19,116 nt of DNA. Source: Coriobacteriia bacterium (GTDB lineage Bacteria > Actinomycetota > Coriobacteriia > Coriobacteriales > UMGS124). The DNA lies in assembly GCA_018368455.1 (NCBI GenBank), contig JAGZEG010000026.1, positions 1-19,116 on the forward strand. Direction: 5' to 3'. Below the pieces are notes generated by a model. That model saw only the letters and a program-made list of their open reading frames with translations, was not told where the DNA came from and made no database searches. Both the position numbers and the translations under genes were made by a program. Below are positions 16,541-19,116 of this stretch, piece by piece; the stretch's first letter is position 1; every line of letters begins with the position of its first letter.

Positions 16541-17775
16541 TGGATCTCCCCCTCATCAAGTGAGGGCACCGTCTTCTCAGGCAACAACAAGGCTAATGCC
16601 AAGAAACCCATGCCGATAACTGCAACAACGTATACATAGATCATGTTAAAAAAGGCGTTGAACAACCACATGGCAACGAACAGCAAGCCCATTCCTAGGC
16701 CACATTCGTTTTTAATACGCCCAGCGAGAGGAAGAAAGGCAGCAAAATAGATGATCATTCCGGCAATACCAAAGTTCAACAATATATTAATGAAGTCGTT
16801 GTGAGCATACAATCGCATGCCTATATGTTCTTGATTAAGCTCATACACAAAGCTGAACCCGTGGCCAAACAGCATCGTGAACCAGTCGCTATCAAAAAAG
16901 GCGTTCAAATCTATAGCCCAGAATTCACTCCGCCCGTTCGTCAGCACCTCAAAAAACACCGCTGCATCATCCGTCTCAAACATTGCTGACGCAAACTTCT
17001 GGCCAATGTTAGTTACGGAAGCAATTCCTACGACGGCAGTGACAAGAAGCGTGAGCATCAGCAAAAAAGTCCCACGCCGTTCGATCATCATTTTGAGCAG
17101 GATGGCGAACTCGATGACGACAACCACGAGGTACGTCCTTGTGCCGGCGGCAAAAACGCACGCAAGCGGAATTGCAGAGAAGCCCAGCGCTTTCCTCTTG
17201 TTCCCATCAAACTTAAAAAGAAGAATGTCCAATGCCAGCATAAATAGAGCAACTGGCGCGATTTCAAATGAATCTGTGGTAAAGGATGTAAAGTAGCGCT
17301 CTCCGCCCCAGCCGAGCTTATAGCACGAGGGGATTAGGAATGAAAATGCAGTGAACAATGTCCAGACCATAAGTACTGTATTAAGACTCTTTTGTAATTT
17401 AAAAAGAGTTTTTAATAATATGTATCTATTATTTAGTATATAAATCCAAAATAATACCCAAAAGGCATACATAAAATAGGTCGCAATGCCTTCTTTAGGT
17501 GAAATGGGGAATGAGAGGGCAATTACATGTAGCACCGCGGTTACTGACAGAACCAGGAACACGTATCTCGACTGCCTTTCCTGGCAAAAAATGACCAGAA
17601 TGAGAAGGCAAAGAAAGCCAATAATTGCCTTATTCAGCAGATCAAATATGCCGATCTTCGACAGGGAGCTACTAAGAGCAAAGATGATGCACATGGCGAC
17701 AAGAAGCTTCGTCGCCTTTTCTCCACGAGCCTCGTCTGCACCACCGCACAGGGCAAGACGAGCGCTATTCCCCAT
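16537..17775 (-). CDS. Wzy-like polysaccharide polymerase / O-antigen ligase family membrane protein
   Basis: The protein has 412 residues with about ten hydrophobic segments and one larger outer loop (about 260-325). That loop includes LTNGRSEFWAIDLNAFF, MLFGHGFSFV and MRLYAHNDFINILLNFGIAGMI. The NGR plus HNDFINILLNFG pattern is that of the Wzy_C/O-antigen ligase family, where Arg and His residues in the loop bind lipid-linked sugar. In this operon, polymerisation of flipped repeat units is the likely role. ATG 17775 is preceded by GAGGGG. GTG 17778 is equally possible. The gene overlaps the end of the upstream glycosyltransferase gene. Part of it (about 17370-17465) is strikingly AT-rich, unlike the GC-rich transferase gene next to it. 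Confidence 0.85.
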   Translation of the reverse strand: MGNSARLALCGGADEARGEKATKLLVAMCIIFALSSSLSKIGIFDLLNKAIIGFLCLLILVIFCQERQSRYVFLVLSVTAVLHVIALSFPISPKEGIATYFMYAFWVLFWIYILNNRYILLKTLFKLQKSLNTVLMVWTLFTAFSFLIPSCYKLGWGGERYFTSFTTDSFEIAPVALFMLALDILLFKFDGNKRKALGFSAIPLACVFAAGTRTYLVVVVIEFAILLKMMIERRGTFLLMLTLLVTAVVGIASVTNIGQKFASAMFETDDAAVFFEVLTNGRSEFWAIDLNAFFDSDWFTMLFGHGFSFVYELNQEHIGMRLYAHNDFINILLNFGIAGMIIYFAAFLPLAGRIKNECGLGMGLLFVAMWLFNAFFNMIYVYVVAVIGMGFLALALLLPEKTVPSLDEGEIQ

Positions 17776-18967
17776 CACGCCGACCCCTCAACACTTCAAA
17801 ACAGTCCGACGTCCACGCATCCGGAGAGACCACTCGTGATTCGGCCATAGCTATCGTCTCAGCACATCCGCCCGTGTCGAACGTGATCACTGGCGTCCCG
17901 CAGGCTTCCGCCTCCAGGTTCACCGTGGGGAAGTTGTCCTCGACCGTGGGGTTGAAGAACGCGTCGGCCGCCGTGTAGATGGCGGCGAGCTCCCGCGCGG
18001 AGGAGGTGCGCCCGAGGCCGACCACCCCCGCGGGCAGGGACTTCATCTGCCTCCTCGACAGCCCCACGAGCACGACCGCGAACCTGTCGGAGTCGAGCTC
18101 GCCCGCAAGGCGCACGAAGTCGGAGAGCCCCTTGCGCTCGGTCCAGGGGCTTGCGACGCCCAGGACCATGAACCGGTCGCCTATGCCGTGGCGCTCCCGA
18201 AAGTCGCTGGCCGTGGGCCTGAAAACGGACGTATCGATGGTGTTGTGCCGAACCTCAACCGGGTAGTCCTTCAGAAAGCTTTCTTCGACAAGCCCAGCCA
18301 GCCAGTGCGATGGAGTGATGAGCGTCATCCGCTCGGGCGGCACGCTCGTGAAGACGCGGCGCTTGTCCTCGAAGTTGCGCGCGCAGGCCGTCCTGCAGAG
18401 CGTCTTGGGGTAGGTGCCCAGCTGTGGGCAGGGCTCCGAGCGCGCGCAGCCGGCCTTCCACTGCTCACACCCCACATATGTGAAGTGCGCGCAGTGGCCG
18501 GTGAGGGCCCAGCAGTCGTGCAGGGTCCACAACGCCTTGCAGCGGTGGCCCGCCAGCCAGCCGAAGAGCATCTCGACGTTGACGTAGTAGCCGTGCAGGT
18601 TGTGCAGGTGGACGACGTCGGGGTCGATCTCGTCCAGGCGCGCCAGGAGCCGGGCCGTGTCCCGCCTCGAGTAGAAGCCCATGCGGTCGAACAGACGGGT
18701 CCTGACGCCGTGGGAGAGATAGCCAAGCTTGGTAGCGCAGCACTGCTCGCGATCGGACACCGTCTCGTGGCGGCGACCCCAGAAGATGTAGGAGTCGACG
18801 CCCCGGGCCTCCAGCTTCCCATGGAGGCTGCGCATGATCGAGCCGGTCGACCCGTTGTAGAAGCTGTTGAGCTGGACGTACCTGAGCGGTCGGCCAAGAC
18901 CGTCGCCCAGCGCGAGCGCCTCGTCCACGAGGGCGTCAGTTGTCAAGGACCCGCCGACCATGCTCAC
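17765..18967 (-). CDS. Family 4-like glycosyltransferase
   Basis: The protein has 400 residues with two GT-B Rossmann domains. The N-terminal half has YVQLNSFYNGSTGSIM (30-45), HLHNLHGYYVN (120-130) and WTLHDCWALTGHCAHF (147-162), plus a cysteine cluster (GCEQWKAGC, EPCPQL) usual in WcaC-type colanic acid and capsule transferases. The C-terminal half has ITPSHWLA, then VLGVASPWTERKGL, and the donor-binding EDNFPTVNLEAEACGTPVI (343-361). It transfers a sugar from a nucleotide donor to the lipid-linked intermediate. GTG 18967 is chosen as start: it overlaps the upstream TGA as GTGA and has GGAGG eight bases before it. ATG 18961 is a near alternative. The gene has high GC content, so the compositional break falls between it and the polymerase gene. 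Confidence 0.9.
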   Translation of the reverse strand: MSMVGGSLTTDALVDEALALGDGLGRPLRYVQLNSFYNGSTGSIMRSLHGKLEARGVDSYIFWGRRHETVSDREQCCATKLGYLSHGVRTRLFDRMGFYSRRDTARLLARLDEIDPDVVHLHNLHGYYVNVEMLFGWLAGHRCKALWTLHDCWALTGHCAHFTYVGCEQWKAGCARSEPCPQLGTYPKTLCRTACARNFEDKRRVFTSVPPERMTLITPSHWLAGLVEESFLKDYPVEVRHNTIDTSVFRPTASDFRERHGIGDRFMVLGVASPWTERKGLSDFVRLAGELDSDRFAVVLVGLSRRQMKSLPAGVVGLGRTSSARELAAIYTAADAFFNPTVEDNFPTVNLEAEACGTPVITFDTGGCAETIAMAESRVVSPDAWTSDCFEVLRGRRDGE

Positions 18968-19116
18968 AGGCTCTTCCTCCACACCATCTTGTCCACCACG
19001 CCGGTGTAGGACTGGACGATCCTGACGACCTTGGAGGACACGCACTCGGTGGCGTAGTCGGGCACGGGGGCCTCGGGGTGGCAGCCCTCCGCCTCGAGCG
19101 AGACGGCCGTCTCCAC
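18964..19116 (-). CDS. C-terminal fragment of the upstream operon gene, unidentified
   Basis: The frame is open on the minus strand from the right edge to TGA 18966-18964, giving 50 residues that end VVDKMVWRKSL. GC-rich codon use matches the next gene, and the four-base GTGA overlap with that gene's start supports a real coding end. I see no motif that names the family. It belongs to the same polysaccharide operon, which therefore continues beyond the window. Confidence 0.65.
   Translation of the reverse strand: METAVSLEAEGCHPEAPVPDYATECVSSKVVRIVQSYTGVVDKMVWRKSL
18973..18979 (-). promoter_or_regulatory. Ribosome binding site deciding the glycosyltransferase start
   Basis: The minus strand reads GGAGGAA here, six bases before GTG 18967. 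Together with the GTGA overlap it favours this start over a frame open to 19045. Confidence 0.55.

Noticed and set aside
18188..19009. 273-residue plus-strand frame opposite the glycosyltransferase gene
   Set aside because: It lies antisense to a gene with clear GT-B motifs, shows Val/Ala/Arg-rich composition and no ribosome site in keeping with a start.

Overview
The window looks like a chromosomal segment of a high-GC, anaerobic actinobacterium, most likely a member of the Coriobacteriia (Olsenella/Collinsella/Eggerthella-like). This rests on three things. There is a 12-helix membrane protein with a C-terminal LuxR helix-turn-helix, a regulator type characteristic of that class. It sits beside a Tat-exported protein with two FMN-binding domains. 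The codon usage is GC-rich and GC-ending. No rRNA, tRNA or CRISPR was found. The assignment is inference, since no marker was searched.

Layout. (a) Bases 1-3500 are a redox-accessory region: the tail of one FMN-binding protein with its terminator, a LuxR-type membrane regulator on the minus strand, and a divergent Tat-exported tandem FMN-binding protein with its own terminator. (b) Bases 3600-6110 are housekeeping on the minus strand: a small membrane zinc-ribbon protein and threonyl-tRNA synthetase, each followed by a terminator. The synthetase lacks the usual N-terminal TGS domain. (c) Bases 6110-7075 are almost 1 kb without a credible gene but full of structure: two tandem hairpins and two separate elements of about 210-230 bp with long imperfect inverted-repeat arms. 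(d) Bases 7076-8383 hold an AAA/DUF4143 ATPase (minus). (e) Bases 8710-19116 are a long minus-strand surface-polysaccharide operon that continues beyond the right edge.

The polysaccharide operon reads, in transcription order (right to left): an unidentified partial gene, a family-4-like glycosyltransferase, a Wzy-like polymerase, a family-2 glycosyltransferase, a hexapeptide acyltransferase, an unrecognised protein that may be a GT-B-like transferase, a Wzx flippase, an asparagine-synthase-like enzyme without an N-terminal catalytic cysteine, an ornithine/alanine-racemase-family PLP enzyme, and a NeuA-like CMP-sugar cytidylyltransferase. Several junctions overlap (GTGA, TGATG, an 8-base overlap) and the other gaps are mostly 4-20 bases, so it is probably one transcript. 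Wzx plus Wzy imply a lipid-linked repeat unit assembled inside, flipped and polymerised outside. The last three genes are the unusual part. Together they suggest an activated acidic sugar and an amino-acid or amide decoration involving a racemised amino acid. That assignment is a hypothesis. Locally AT-rich stretches inside this GC-rich genome fit a horizontally exchanged glycan locus.
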